From NCBI RefSeq assembly GCF_032164335.1, contig NZ_CP134152.1, forward strand, positions 2,790,001-2,854,000: a stretch of DNA of 64,000 bases, written 5' to 3'. How positions within the stretch are numbered: position 1 is the stretch's first letter; every line of letters starts with the position of its first letter. The position numbers and the translations under genes are program-made. Under the pieces are notes generated by a model. It worked only from the letters and a program-made list of their open reading frames with translations. It made no database searches and was not told the DNA's origin. This DNA is from Winslowiella toletana. Its GTDB lineage: Bacteria > Pseudomonadota > Gammaproteobacteria > Enterobacterales > Enterobacteriaceae. This document shows positions 20,258-29,688 of this stretch, in pieces.

Positions 20258-21208
20258 TTAGTGACGCAGCTGGCTGTCCAGCTGCGTTTCCAGACTGTCC
20301 AGCAAGCTATAACGTCGGCGATATTCAGCACGCTTTTTACTGGCGATATCATCCAGCGACTTGCGCTCAACCCGCAGCGGCAGCTGGAAATAGTTGTCGT
20401 CAGTGAGCTCACCGCTCAGCGATTGCCAGAAAGCATCATAATCAGCAAACAGCTGTGCTTTCTTTTTGTAGTGATAACGCCAGTTCTGGTAAATATGGGT
20501 TTTATTGCCGGCAGCCAGAATCTGCTGCACGCCCAGATGCGATGCCAGCGCACAGAGCGCTTCAATCAGCAGGCGCTTAGGAAACAGGCCGTGACAGGCT
20601 TTCGTCGCCAGCTGAATAGCTTCATGCGGCGTTTCCGGCCTTGCGCCCTGAATACCGCCAATAAACAGCGTCTGCTGATGCTGGAAATTAAATACGCTGA
20701 AGGTGGTGGTCGCCAGCTGCACGCCCTGTTCATTTTCAAACAACAGCGTCGCCTCACCCTCTTTGTTCAGTTGGTCCATCGCCAGCAGCCGGATGCGATA
20801 GGTTTCATCATTTTTGCCTTGCAGCCGCACCAGCACTACGCCGTCAGCAGACAAGTAACCCTCAAACAGACTGGCTGGCAGATGTTTTTCCAGCTGCAAA
20901 TAGTGCTGACTTAAAGCCTCAACAACCTGCTGATGACCCAGATTCGCTGCCAGATAGGGACGATAAATTTTAAGCGGTAGCGCGGGTTGCGCCAGCAGGA
21001 TTTCCTGCAAACGATCATTACGCGCCAGGTTAGCTAATAAATGATGACTTGAAAGCGGCAACGTCAACGCCCGCAGTAAGAATTTAAGCCGGTAACCCGC
21101 CCGGTTCCAGGAACTACCGGGTTTAATTTTTCCGCTGACCAGCGAGGCAAACAGCTGCAACGCGCTATCAGATTCAGGCAATTCCTGCGACAGGATAAAT
21201 TGTGACAT
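20258..21208 (-). CDS. VirK/YbjX family protein (DUF535)
   Basis: This 316-residue protein belongs to the DUF535 family with YbjX and Shigella VirK, which are linked to virulence and resistance to antimicrobial peptides, though their biochemical activity is not established. Family segments are visible, such as TFSVFNFQHQQTLFIGGIQG near the middle and the later HIYQNWRYHYKKK segment before an acidic YDAFW region. No signal peptide or membrane span is clear. It is transcribed in the same direction as the acetyltransferase downstream. Confidence 0.85.
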   Translation of the reverse strand: MSQFILSQELPESDSALQLFASLVSGKIKPGSSWNRAGYRLKFLLRALTLPLSSHHLLANLARNDRLQEILLAQPALPLKIYRPYLAANLGHQQVVEALSQHYLQLEKHLPASLFEGYLSADGVVLVRLQGKNDETYRIRLLAMDQLNKEGEATLLFENEQGVQLATTTFSVFNFQHQQTLFIGGIQGARPETPHEAIQLATKACHGLFPKRLLIEALCALASHLGVQQILAAGNKTHIYQNWRYHYKKKAQLFADYDAFWQSLSGELTDDNYFQLPLRVERKSLDDIASKKRAEYRRRYSLLDSLETQLDSQLRH

Positions 21209-21606
21209 GTTCTCTGGTGACCATCATTTTTGGATTTGCGCTATTTCACCAGAATGAAACTAAACAATTATTTAATGAGCCAGGATGCTATGAGAACATT
21301 TCATCAATGTTGACATTTGGTTTAACAAGAGAGCCTTATCAGTATCATTACACTTATCAGAGACAATATTTACAAATTTTTATTAAAAAAATGCTTTAAT
21401 TCACACCAATTGGCGAATAATGGGGTGCCTGAATAAGATTAATCGCATACCATAACGCAGTGGAGTAGCCACTAAGCCAGAGCAAGACCATTTTTCCAAC
21501 CAGGGAGTTCTGACTTTTAGCCGTTATCCGTTACACCTGTTTACCCTTACCTGCCGGTAGCGGTGTATAACAGGTTAGAATAACGACAAAACATAAGGAG
21601 AGGAGA
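21209..21606 (+). promoter_or_regulatory. Intergenic region with a structured leader upstream of the small YmiA-like gene
   Basis: No long gene is visible. The first part is AT-rich. At 21522-21585, just before the small gene, an outer inverted repeat CGTTAT/ATAACG encloses two overlapping pairings: ACACC (21533-21537) with GGTGT (21562-21566), and CCTGTT (21536-21541) with AACAGG (21569-21574). The two inner pairings partly share bases, so they may be alternatives. The region probably is the promoter and 5' leader of the small gene. Confidence 0.4.
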
Positions 21607-21699
21607 ATGATGAGTAAACGAACTGCATGGGTGCTGGTGTTTACCTTTAGTGCAATGTTTTGGTTGCTGGTAGGAGCCGTGTGGATTATCTACAGCTAG
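21607..21699 (+). CDS. YmiA-like small membrane protein
   Basis: A 30-residue protein starts MMSKRTAWVLVFTFSAMF and is mostly one hydrophobic span (about residues 8-29). The pattern K-x-x-AW-x-x-VF-x-x-SA-x-FW resembles the small E. coli protein YmiA. A strong ribosome binding site, AAGGAGAGGAG, precedes the ATG, which makes it a real gene. The function is unknown. It is isolated between two long leaders rather than part of an operon. Confidence 0.65.
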   Translation: MMSKRTAWVLVFTFSAMFWLLVGAVWIIYS

Positions 21700-21879
21700 T
21701 ACCAACAACGGCATCGTTGTTCCCGGTGTGATAAACTAAAAATAGCTTAATGTATTTATTATATCTTGAGTAATACTTATGGCTTTATCCTAAAAAAATA
21801 GAATTTCAACTAAAACTGCCCTTATTTCACTTGGTTATGTTAAGCTGCACCGCACAGTATATTGACATATCGAAGTGAA

Positions 21880-22902
21880 ATGAAAATCCTGTTAATTCGG
21901 CGTGATAACATCGGTGACCTTATCCTCACTACCCCGCTTATTGCAACGCTGGCAACCTCACTAAACTGTAAAGTTGATGTACTGGTCAATACCTATAATC
22001 AGCCGATTCTTGAGCACAACCCGCACGTGGGTAAAGTGCATATTTACAGTAAACTTCATCACCGCCAGCCTGGTCAGTCCGCCACCGGTGTTATTTTCCG
22101 ACGCGCTAAAACAATGATTGATATCCGTCGCGCAGGTTACGACGTGGCAATTATTGCCCGGGAACAGTGGGATAAACGCCCATTACAATGGGCGAAACTC
22201 TCTGGCGCAAAACGCATTCTCGCAATTGGCGAAAATGCCCCGGCATCAATTACCGACTGCATTCCACCTTCTCAGCAGCAGCAGCATATCGTTGAGCTGC
22301 TCAATCAGTTTGCGCAGAAGCTGGGTATTGCGCAACAGCCCGGGCCACTGGAGCTGTATGTGACGCCGCAGGAACTGGCACATGCAGCACAGCTGCTCTC
22401 ATTGCCGACCGGCGTACCGCTGTATGGATTACAAATCAGCGCGCGCAAGCCGATGCAGCGCTGGCAGGCTGATAAATTTATTGAACTGGCACACCGCCTC
22501 GCACGTCAGGAAAACTGCCACTTTCTGCTGTTCTGGTCACCAGGCAGCGCCGATAATCAGCAGCATCCTGGCGATGACGATAAGGCGCAATATATTATCG
22601 ACAACTGTAAGGACATTGCTCTGACGCCGGTCATCACCGGCAATCTGCGCGCCCTGATGGCTGCGGTTTCACTTTGCGACCAGATGCTGACCAGCGACGG
22701 CGGTGCACTGCATATTGCTGCTGCACTGGGCAAACCGGTGGTGGCACTGTTTGGTAACAGCGATGCCTGGTTCTGGGGACCGTGGCAGGTGCCAAACAAA
22801 GTGGTCTCTGAAGAATCGCGAAATGTCGGTGATATAACGGTAGAGAGGGTTGAACAACAGTTTTTGCAGTTGCGTCAATCAGTGCTGAATGCCGCCAAAT
22901 AA
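21880..22902 (+). CDS. Glycosyltransferase family 9 (heptosyltransferase-like)
   Basis: This 340-residue protein looks like a GT9 enzyme, the family of ADP-heptose:LPS heptosyltransferases. The N terminus has the typical KILLIRRDNIGDLILTTPLI, and the second Rossmann domain ends in the nucleotide-sugar site with TSDGGALHIAAALGKPVVALFG, as in WaaC/WaaF/WaaQ. ATG 21880 is chosen over an upstream codon because the family starts with MKILLIR. It is not near a lipopolysaccharide core cluster, so the acceptor is unknown; it may modify LPS core or another surface glycan. Confidence 0.88.
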   Translation: MKILLIRRDNIGDLILTTPLIATLATSLNCKVDVLVNTYNQPILEHNPHVGKVHIYSKLHHRQPGQSATGVIFRRAKTMIDIRRAGYDVAIIAREQWDKRPLQWAKLSGAKRILAIGENAPASITDCIPPSQQQQHIVELLNQFAQKLGIAQQPGPLELYVTPQELAHAAQLLSLPTGVPLYGLQISARKPMQRWQADKFIELAHRLARQENCHFLLFWSPGSADNQQHPGDDDKAQYIIDNCKDIALTPVITGNLRALMAAVSLCDQMLTSDGGALHIAAALGKPVVALFGNSDAWFWGPWQVPNKVVSEESRNVGDITVERVEQQFLQLRQSVLNAAK

Positions 22903-22980
22903 TTGAAAAGCTCTCCCGCTGGCCGTTGGGTGGTGGGAGAGTGTCAGCGCAACTATCATGAAAGCAATAGAGGTTTAGAT

Positions 22981-23229
22981 TTAGCGACTGCCCGCTTTTC
23001 TGTCACGATGGTTCGAATACCACACCAGCGCAGCACCGAGGGCTAACAGCACAATCGTCAGCGCCGTCTTATTCTCTTCGGTACCCGCTAAACCACCGAC
23101 ACCCAGAAAATATCCGGCAGCAATCACCGACTTAAGCAGCTTACTGGCATTGCTTTGCTGCTTAAGGCAGATACCACGCACCGCCCAGGCTCCCAGAACT
23201 AACCCCAGCAGCGCTAACATGGTTCCCAT
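22981..23229 (-). CDS. Small hypothetical membrane protein
   Basis: The 82-residue protein has hydrophobic segments at about residues 3-20, 33-50 and 56-72 and a basic C terminus (HRDRKAGSR), so it is likely an inner-membrane protein with three short spans. I do not recognise its family. It is monocistronic between the glycosyltransferase and the HicB-like gene. Confidence 0.6.
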   Translation of the reverse strand: MGTMLALLGLVLGAWAVRGICLKQQSNASKLLKSVIAAGYFLGVGGLAGTEENKTALTIVLLALGAALVWYSNHRDRKAGSR

Positions 23230-23556
23230 TGTTCACACCTTTTCAATGTTGTTTATCGCGAACACCCTTTTCCCGACGGAACAGGCCTGATCGTTTAACG
23301 GGTGGCTAAATCATTCTGCCATTAGATGCTTTTTGCAAAGCTCCGTTTTATCCAGCTCAACCAGTGCTTTTCGGCTACAAGCCGGAATCATTATTTCGTG
23401 CAGGGTATCGCGAGTATCAGTATCGTAACGGTGCGGACTCGTTGGCCGGCGATCTTTGCGAACGCATCTGATATCCATACCCTAGTGATTTCGCTTATCT
23501 TATGGCTGACAGGCTTAAAAAGCCATTGAGAAATCACGATTTTTAAGAGGTTCAAC
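23230..23556. other. Intergenic region upstream of the HicB-like gene
   Basis: About 330 bases with no convincing gene. A frame can be read through much of 23326-23529, but it lacks a ribosome binding site and I do not recognise its product. I looked for a HicA toxin here, since HicA normally precedes HicB, and did not find one. The last bases, TTTTAAGAGGTTCAAC, provide the ribosome binding site for the next gene. Confidence 0.4.
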
Positions 23557-23985
23557 ATGTATAAATATCCGGCAGCGGTCAGCTTTGACGAGGAAACGGG
23601 CAGCTGGGAAATCGTATTTCGTGACTTCGAAACGCTTCCTGCCATCGCCCTGAACGAAGATGACATTGAGTTAGAGGCAACGGAAGGATTAATCACCGCT
23701 ATTGCTGAAAGCATCAGTTCTCGCAGCTTGATTCCACTTCCTTCTGAGGCCGTCGGGGAGGAGATACTGGTTTATCTGCCACTACTCACCTGCCTGAAAG
23801 CCGCCTTAAGCAATGCTCTGATTAACACCGGCACGCGCAAGGCAGAACTGGCCAGAAAGATGAACATGAATGGCCCGCAAACCGATCGGCTGCTGGATGT
23901 CAGTCATGCTTCAAAAGTCGAGACGCTGGAACAAGCGCTGTATCTGCTGGGGTATGAGGTCAGACTATCGGTGGCGGCGATTTAA
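23557..23985 (+). CDS. HicB-family antitoxin-like protein, no HicA partner seen
   Basis: The 142-residue protein has a HicB-like N-terminal fold (YPAAVSFDEETGSWEIVFRD, then a stretch resembling the acid-rich repeat that precedes an alpha helix) and a C-terminal helix-turn-helix (about residues 85-140, LARKMNMNGPQTDRLLDVSHAS). HicB proteins neutralise the HicA mRNA-cutting toxin and repress their own operon. No HicA frame stands beside it, so it may be an orphan DNA-binding protein or the survivor of a lost toxin-antitoxin pair. Confidence 0.75.
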   Translation: MYKYPAAVSFDEETGSWEIVFRDFETLPAIALNEDDIELEATEGLITAIAESISSRSLIPLPSEAVGEEILVYLPLLTCLKAALSNALINTGTRKAELARKMNMNGPQTDRLLDVSHASKVETLEQALYLLGYEVRLSVAAI

Positions 23986-24009
23986 ATGCGCTACCGCCGG
24001 TTAGATTAA

Positions 24010-24438
24010 TCAGAGTAAATCCAGCTGACCGCCTGCATCAGGTTTTGCTTTAGTATCGGCCGTTTTCTTCTGCGGCGGCGCGGGATTCTGCATCTGCTGA
24101 GTGATCCAGCGTATTATCACCTCTACCGCATGGCTTTGCTGCGCAGAGGTCAACGGCTGATTCTGCCCAATACCGTGCCATTTGCTCAGGCAACCACGAC
24201 AACAGGTGGCCGTGGCATGCTGAGCAATAAACACCGGATGCCCGCGCATTGGCGTCTGCTTGCCATCATTGGCTGGTATCGCCGGTGATAAACGCAGCCT
24301 GATAAACTCAGCCGCATGTATTCTGATTGCCTGTTCACCCTTATTCTGACAATAGTCATACTCAGCGCGGCCCAAACGGAAGCGCTGACGAAAAGGTGAG
24401 CGGAGAAGTTGCGTGAAAATGTCATCAATTGGAAGCAT
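24010..24438 (-). CDS. DUF4186 family protein
   Basis: The 142-residue protein matches the DUF4186 family, with the signature GKQTPMRGHPVFIAQHAT followed by TCCRGCLSKWHGI, which holds a CC-x-x-C cysteine cluster that may bind metal. The C-terminal tail (from about residue 118) is low-complexity and charged. The function of DUF4186 is not known. It converges with the HicB-like gene, 24 bases away. Confidence 0.85.
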   Translation of the reverse strand: MLPIDDIFTQLLRSPFRQRFRLGRAEYDYCQNKGEQAIRIHAAEFIRLRLSPAIPANDGKQTPMRGHPVFIAQHATATCCRGCLSKWHGIGQNQPLTSAQQSHAVEVIIRWITQQMQNPAPPQKKTADTKAKPDAGGQLDLL

Positions 24439-24604
24439 TAGGGTTGCAGCGTTAAGATCGGTATAGGTGACATCATACCAGCCAGCCCCACTTTTGACTT
24501 GCGGTTAAACAGAAGTTGATGCGAATCCCAGGGGTGACAGTCAGCTTCAGTTAATTTATGTTTCAGGCATCTGAAATGATGAGCATTTAAGAAGACTTAT
24601 ATTA

Positions 24605-24898
24605 ATGAAATGGATTATTTTTGCCACCGTGTTAGCTTCAACCGGAGCGTTTGCTGAAAACCGCAGTTTTGAATCGCCAGAAGTACGCTGCCTGAACGAC
24701 CACACCTTGCCATTTATTGATGGCGAGCTCAGCGCGCAAGATATTGTTGATGATGCCTTTTTCCGCTGCAAAGATCCCATCGATGACTGGAGAAAGTCAC
24801 GCGAAAGCCTACCGCAACAGATGCAAAAACAGCAATTCTCAGAGCTTTATGACTTTTATATCAGGATGATTGTTATAAGACGTAAAGCGGGTCATTAA
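24605..24898 (+). CDS. Hypothetical secreted protein
   Basis: This 97-residue protein starts with a signal peptide (MKWIIFATVLASTGAFA, cleavage likely after residue 17) and has two cysteines (in EVRCLNDH and FFRCKDP) that could form a disulphide in the periplasm. I do not recognise the family. It stands alone on the plus strand beside the LysR gene. Confidence 0.6.
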   Translation: MKWIIFATVLASTGAFAENRSFESPEVRCLNDHTLPFIDGELSAQDIVDDAFFRCKDPIDDWRKSRESLPQQMQKQQFSELYDFYIRMIVIRRKAGH

Positions 24899-24923
24899 TA
24901 TACGAAACGCGATTGCAATGCAG

Positions 24924-25838
24924 CTACTGAATCAGTGAAGCGTTATTCCAGCATTGATATAGCCAGTCATAGAGCGCGGTAATACGGTGTGGTACATACC
25001 GACTCTTTAATCTGACCAGATGGACGGGCAGTGCCGCCAGTCGCCAGTCGGGTAACAACTGAACCAACTCCCCGGTTTCAAGACAGCTTTTGAACAGCCA
25101 GGCTGGGCCTGCGTGAATACCTGCACCGCCAATCACCGCCTGTCGAATTGCCCCTACATTATTAAGAAAAAATATCCCTGTCAGTTCAACATGCTCTGTT
25201 TCACCTGCCCGCTCCATTTTCAAACGTGAAAGATGTTTTTCCCTGCTGAGAGAATAGACAACAGCTCTGTGGAGCCTCAGATCAGCAGGTCGTCGCGGCA
25301 CGCTTGTTTCTGCCAGGTAAGCCGGGCTGGCGCAGATAATGTTTGGCATATCGCCCAGACGTCTGACGACCAAATCGGAAGCAGACATTTCACCAATGCG
25401 AATAGCCAGGTCGAAACCCTCCTCCATCAAATCCAGTCGATTATCTGAAAGAACCAGATCAAACAGCACAGCAGGATGCTGGCGCTGAAATGCCATCAGC
25501 CAGCGGGTCACATAACACTCACCAAAGCTTACCGGTGCCGTAATCCGTATCGTGCCGCTCACTATCGGTGATCGGGCATCAAGATCGGTAAGAACCCCTT
25601 CCATATCCTCGATAATTGGACGCATTTTTTCGTAAGCGCGCTCACCGGCAGCGGTAAGGCTGAGGTTTCGTGTGGATCGGTAGAGAAGCTGCACCTTAAG
25701 GCGTTTCTCCAGTGCGGTGATTCGCCGGCTGACCGACGACGGTTCAAGTTGCAGATCTTCCGCAGCTTTTGAGAGGCTGCCCCGCTCTACAATCCGAAAG
25801 AACAATCTCCAGAGAGACACTTCATCATTCATGCGCAT
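24924..25838 (-). CDS. LysR-family transcriptional regulator
   Basis: The 304-residue protein has the LysR helix-turn-helix at residues about 6-64 (FFRIVERGSLSKAAEDLQL) and a substrate-binding domain from about residue 90. It resembles the CrgA/PtxR branch by the phrase SGTIRITAPVSFGECYV. It is divergent from the efflux gene at 25,919, with 80 bases between them. By the usual LysR arrangement it most likely controls that transporter and the catabolic or biosynthetic genes behind it. The inducer is unknown. Confidence 0.9.
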   Translation of the reverse strand: MRMNDEVSLWRLFFRIVERGSLSKAAEDLQLEPSSVSRRITALEKRLKVQLLYRSTRNLSLTAAGERAYEKMRPIIEDMEGVLTDLDARSPIVSGTIRITAPVSFGECYVTRWLMAFQRQHPAVLFDLVLSDNRLDLMEEGFDLAIRIGEMSASDLVVRRLGDMPNIICASPAYLAETSVPRRPADLRLHRAVVYSLSREKHLSRLKMERAGETEHVELTGIFFLNNVGAIRQAVIGGAGIHAGPAWLFKSCLETGELVQLLPDWRLAALPVHLVRLKSRYVPHRITALYDWLYQCWNNASLIQ

Positions 25839-25918
25839 AGCGCAATACCATTATGGATTCGCGGCAATGTCAATGCATATTGCAGATGGTATTCTCAATC
25901 ACTAATAAAAAATAAGGT

Positions 25919-27448
25919 ATGGATACCGTGGATAGGCGTTCTGATCTTCAGTCTTCTTCTAATCGTTACTGGGTGCTGTTTGCTGTCTGTGCTGCGGGAT
26001 TGATCCTGCCCCTTGAATACACTGGCCCTGCGATGGCATTGCCCGCTATTCAGCGTGACATTGGCGGTAGTCCTGTCGCCCTGGCGTGGGTGGTAAATGC
26101 ATTTGCACTCAGTTTCGGCAGCGCCGTGATGGCCGCTGGCGCGCTGGCCGATCAATATGGACGCAAGCGCATATTTTGTTTGGGTATCGCCAGTTTTTCC
26201 ACCTTGTCTGTACTGGTTGGCCTTGCGCAAAGCTTGATTATCCTTGACCTGATACGTGGTGCACAGGGGCTTGCCGCCGCCCTGACCATTGCGGGCGGAT
26301 CGGCAATACTGGCGCAGGAGTTCAGTGGTCGCGCCAGAACCAAGGCTTTTGCCCTGCTCGGCACCGCATTTGGCCTGGGGCTGGCTTTTGGCCCGATAAT
26401 CGCTGGTGTGTTAGTCGAAACCTTGGGGTGGCGCTCAATATTCTTCCTCGGAGCCCTGGTCGGTGGAGCCGCAATGGTGATCGGGAGTATACAAATGCGT
26501 GAGTCGCGCGATCCTGATGCCCGGCGTCTCGATTTGTGGGGGCTGATTAGCTTCACTCTGTTTTTGCTGCTGCTGACGTTTGGCATTATGCAAATCCCAC
26601 AAAGCGGCTGGTTTAGCGCCCCGGTAATGGGCATGCTGCTGACATCCATCGTTGTTTTTATATGCTTTATTCGCATTGAATTAACCCACGAGCGGGCAAT
26701 GCTGGACTTAACGCTATTCCGTTATCCGCGATTTGTCGGCGTGCAGCTTCTGCCCATCGGGACCGCTATCTGCTTTATCGTTTTGCTTATCCTGCTGCCA
26801 CTCCGATTGGTTGGCATCAATGGCATGAGTGAGATAAGCGCAGGGGCAACCATGATCGCGCTGTCAGCGCCAATGATGGTGGTCCCTTTGCTCGCCGCAC
26901 TCCTCACCCGTTGGTTTTCTGCCACAACCTTATCGTGCGGGGGATTGTTGATCGCTGCCGCTGGCTTGGGCTGGCTGGGCATGCTTCCCATCAGTACACC
27001 ATGGTTTAGCATGCTTCCTGCGTTGTTACTGATTGGCTTGGGTACTGGTCTGCCATGGGGACTAATGGATGATCTTTCCATCAGCGTTGTGCCCGTCGAA
27101 CGTGCAGGAATGGCGACGGGCATATTCACCACTACCCGAGCATGCGGCGAGGCCATTTGTGTCGCTGCATCGCTCGCCCTGCTGAATGGGCTATTGCAGT
27201 ATCAACTGCAGAATATTGCTGTCGATACGCTGTCTGCGGCACCGGATATCAAGACTATCGCTAACAGTATGGCGTTGGGTAACCTGGATCAGGCGATGCA
27301 GGCTTCCCAACCGGCAGGATTAGCCATTCACCAGTTAAACACTGCTTACAGTAAAGCATTTCGCGGCGTTGTTTTTACATTGATGACAATCACGTTAATC
27401 GCAGCATTCGTTTGCCGCCTGACGCTGAGCTACAGCAAGGAGAAATGA
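25919..27448 (+). CDS. MFS efflux pump, DHA2/EmrB type
   Basis: The 509-residue protein has about 14 hydrophobic spans and DHA2 signatures: GPAMALPAIQRDIG near span 1, ADQYGRKRIF in loop 2-3, and GTAFGLGLAFGPIIAG in span 5. Related pumps such as SmvA and EmrB export hydrophobic or aromatic compounds with proton exchange. It is divergent from the LysR gene and 71 bases ahead of a four-gene set with two monooxygenases and a PLP lyase, so the likely job is export of that pathway's product or of a toxic intermediate. Confidence 0.88.
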   Translation: MDTVDRRSDLQSSSNRYWVLFAVCAAGLILPLEYTGPAMALPAIQRDIGGSPVALAWVVNAFALSFGSAVMAAGALADQYGRKRIFCLGIASFSTLSVLVGLAQSLIILDLIRGAQGLAAALTIAGGSAILAQEFSGRARTKAFALLGTAFGLGLAFGPIIAGVLVETLGWRSIFFLGALVGGAAMVIGSIQMRESRDPDARRLDLWGLISFTLFLLLLTFGIMQIPQSGWFSAPVMGMLLTSIVVFICFIRIELTHERAMLDLTLFRYPRFVGVQLLPIGTAICFIVLLILLPLRLVGINGMSEISAGATMIALSAPMMVVPLLAALLTRWFSATTLSCGGLLIAAAGLGWLGMLPISTPWFSMLPALLLIGLGTGLPWGLMDDLSISVVPVERAGMATGIFTTTRACGEAICVAASLALLNGLLQYQLQNIAVDTLSAAPDIKTIANSMALGNLDQAMQASQPAGLAIHQLNTAYSKAFRGVVFTLMTITLIAAFVCRLTLSYSKEK

Positions 27449-27519
27449 CTCTGTAATTTTGAAAACTGCACCACGTTATAAGATTCGTAAATTCTGCTGC
27501 GATAATTAGGAGGTGATGC

Positions 27520-28239
27520 ATGGTGAAAGTGATTAATGAAGTATGCGGATCTGCACATCTGAAATTGATAACGATAAAAGAGGTTATTAATTCAATTGAG
27601 ACAGGTTCAACAGTCCTGTCCCCTCTGCAGCAAGTCGCACAGTGGGGCGTTGATTATTTGTGCAATACTAATCCTGATATAGGACGTCCGGGTGTCGTAT
27701 GCCCCTGGTCTGCTGTAGCCAAGGAAAAGGAGACTTTCTGGCTAACTGAACTCACCACCAGGGGGCGTAAAGAGCAGGATGTTTATCATGACATTTTATC
27801 TGCTATTAAATGCTTCAATCAGCAATTGCCACTTAATTGTGTTGATACTCAGTATAAAACCATCGTCATAACGTTACCCGATGTTAATCCGGAAAACAAG
27901 ATTAACGATTTGCATACTTTGTTAAAACCTGCATTTCTTGAAGCAGGATTAATGCTGGGAGAGTTCTTTTCAACTTGCACTAAACCTGGCTTAAGAAATT
28001 CAGCATTTCATCCCTTAAGATCGCCAATTCCATTATTAGTAGTGCGGGAAATGGTTGAGTTTGATATTGCATTTCTTGCGGATTCCAAAGTAAACGTCAT
28101 TAATTACTTAAAATGCCATGGAGAAAAAGGGAAGACCGCGATAAGAACTCTGTTGAAAAATAATCAGCGACTGGATTTAAGCCCACAAAAAATTACAGTC
28201 CTTGAAGAGGTTATCGCGGACTACGCCAGCAATACTTAA
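27520..28239 (+). CDS. DUF6875 domain protein
   Basis: The 239-residue protein resembles the DUF6875 family, which I know from secondary-metabolite gene clusters. Visible signatures are DIGRPGVVCPW (about residues 55-65) and GLRNSAFHPLRSPIPLLVVREMVEFD (about 152-177). The activity of the family is not known to me. A strong ribosome binding site, GGAGGTGATG, precedes ATG 27520. Base composition is noticeably AT-richer than in the core genes, a sign of horizontal transfer. It heads a tight set with the lyase and both monooxygenases. Confidence 0.7.
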   Translation: MVKVINEVCGSAHLKLITIKEVINSIETGSTVLSPLQQVAQWGVDYLCNTNPDIGRPGVVCPWSAVAKEKETFWLTELTTRGRKEQDVYHDILSAIKCFNQQLPLNCVDTQYKTIVITLPDVNPENKINDLHTLLKPAFLEAGLMLGEFFSTCTKPGLRNSAFHPLRSPIPLLVVREMVEFDIAFLADSKVNVINYLKCHGEKGKTAIRTLLKNNQRLDLSPQKITVLEEVIADYASNT

Positions 28240-28265
28240 CCAGATGAGGCAGCGAGGAAATTCAT

Positions 28266-29657
28266 GTGATTATTCCAGAGCCATACCGTATCAAGGTGGT
28301 CCAACCAATAAAAATGACAACCCGTGCATATCGTGAGACTGCACTACTTAACGCAGGGCTAAACCCATTTTTACTGAAAGCAGATGATGTATTTATCGAT
28401 TTACTCACCGACAGCGGCACCGGAGCAATGAGTGACCAACAGTGGGCGGGAATAATGCGCGGTGATGAATCCTATGCTGGCAGTAGCAGTTTCTACAGGC
28501 TGGCTGAAGTGGTCGAACGACTCTTTCATTATCAACACACCATTCCGGTACATCAGGGCCGTGGTGCTGAGCAAATTCTTTTTCCCAGCCTTGTGGAACG
28601 CGCGAAACAAAGAGGCGCATCAAAACCATTATTTATCTCCAATCACCACTTTGACACCACAAAAGCTCACGTTGAAATAGCTGGCGGCATCGCAAAAAAT
28701 TTTATTTGCAAAGCAGCACTTGATACCTCGACTTACAGTGACTGGAAGGGAAATCTGGATGTTGCGAAGTTAGCCTCAGAGATCGAACAGTCAGGTGCAG
28801 AGCAAATAGCTGCAGTCGTCATTACCATTACCTGCAATAGTGTGGGCGGGCAACCCGTATCAATGAGTAATATCCAACAGGTTTCGACGCTGGCCCGTCA
28901 TCATGAAATTCCAGTAGTCATTGACGCCGCGCGCTTTGCCGAAAATGCCTATTTTATAAAGCAACGAGATCCGCTTTACGCAGACAAAAGTATTCACGAT
29001 ATTGTGGCCGGGATGTTCGTTAACGGCGACATCTTTACTATGTCTGCCAAGAAGGACGGTTTGGTTAATATTGGTGGACTGTGCTGCTTTAAGACTGATA
29101 AAACGCTATTCGAGCGCGTCCAGCGCCAATGCGTAATTATGGAAGGTTTCGTGACTTATGGCGGGCTCGCCGGTCGCGACATGGAAGCAATGGCAATCGG
29201 CTTGCAAGAGGCGTGTGATGAGGAGTATCTGCGCAGCCGTATAGCCCAGGTCGAATATCTTGGCGAAAAACTTCAACGCGCAGGCATTCCTGTACAGACA
29301 CCAGTAGGGGGCCACGCCGTCTTCGTTGATGCCAGTAAGGTACTGAGCAGCGTACCTTCGACTTTTTTTCCTGCTCAGATGCTCTGCAATGCGCTTTACA
29401 TAGAGAGTGGCGTCCGCGCGACTGAAATTGGTTCGCTTATGATGGGGCGAAATCCTGTAACTCGAGAACAGGAACCCGCCTTATTTGAGCTAATGCGCCT
29501 CACTATTCCCCGTCGTACCTACACCAACAATCATATGGACTACGTCGCGGAATCGCTGGTCAGATTAATTGAAAAGGCACCGCAACTACGCAAACTTGTT
29601 TTTGAATATGAGCCTGAGGTCTTAAGACAGTTCACGGCTCGTTTCAAAGAGATTTAA
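28266..29657 (+). CDS. Tryptophanase/tyrosine phenol-lyase-like PLP enzyme
   Basis: This 463-residue protein belongs to the aromatic amino-acid beta-eliminating lyases. It begins [21 protein letters not shown] like E. coli TnaA and keeps the PLP lysine (K263 in MSAKKDG), HQGRGAEQ near 96-103 and the [12 protein letters not shown] segment. By my alignment, position 130 is Asp as in TnaA Asp137 (TPL has Thr), and 388 is Ile as in TnaA (TPL has Arg381). But 455 is Gln, where TnaA has the substrate-specificity residue His463 and TPL has Phe448. So the substrate may be tryptophan, a substituted tryptophan or another aromatic amino acid. The start is GTG 28266 behind GAGG. Confidence 0.9.
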   Translation: MIIPEPYRIKVVQPIKMTTRAYRETALLNAGLNPFLLKADDVFIDLLTDSGTGAMSDQQWAGIMRGDESYAGSSSFYRLAEVVERLFHYQHTIPVHQGRGAEQILFPSLVERAKQRGASKPLFISNHHFDTTKAHVEIAGGIAKNFICKAALDTSTYSDWKGNLDVAKLASEIEQSGAEQIAAVVITITCNSVGGQPVSMSNIQQVSTLARHHEIPVVIDAARFAENAYFIKQRDPLYADKSIHDIVAGMFVNGDIFTMSAKKDGLVNIGGLCCFKTDKTLFERVQRQCVIMEGFVTYGGLAGRDMEAMAIGLQEACDEEYLRSRIAQVEYLGEKLQRAGIPVQTPVGGHAVFVDASKVLSSVPSTFFPAQMLCNALYIESGVRATEIGSLMMGRNPVTREQEPALFELMRLTIPRRTYTNNHMDYVAESLVRLIEKAPQLRKLVFEYEPEVLRQFTARFKEI

Positions 29658-29688
29658 TGCCAGATCCTTCAATATTACGGGGACCGAC

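Noticed and set aside
23326..23529. 67-residue open frame upstream of the HicB-like gene, checked as a HicA toxin
   Set aside because: It lacks a ribosome binding site and does not show the HicA double-stranded-RNA-binding pattern or its catalytic histidine; called only as an intergenic region.
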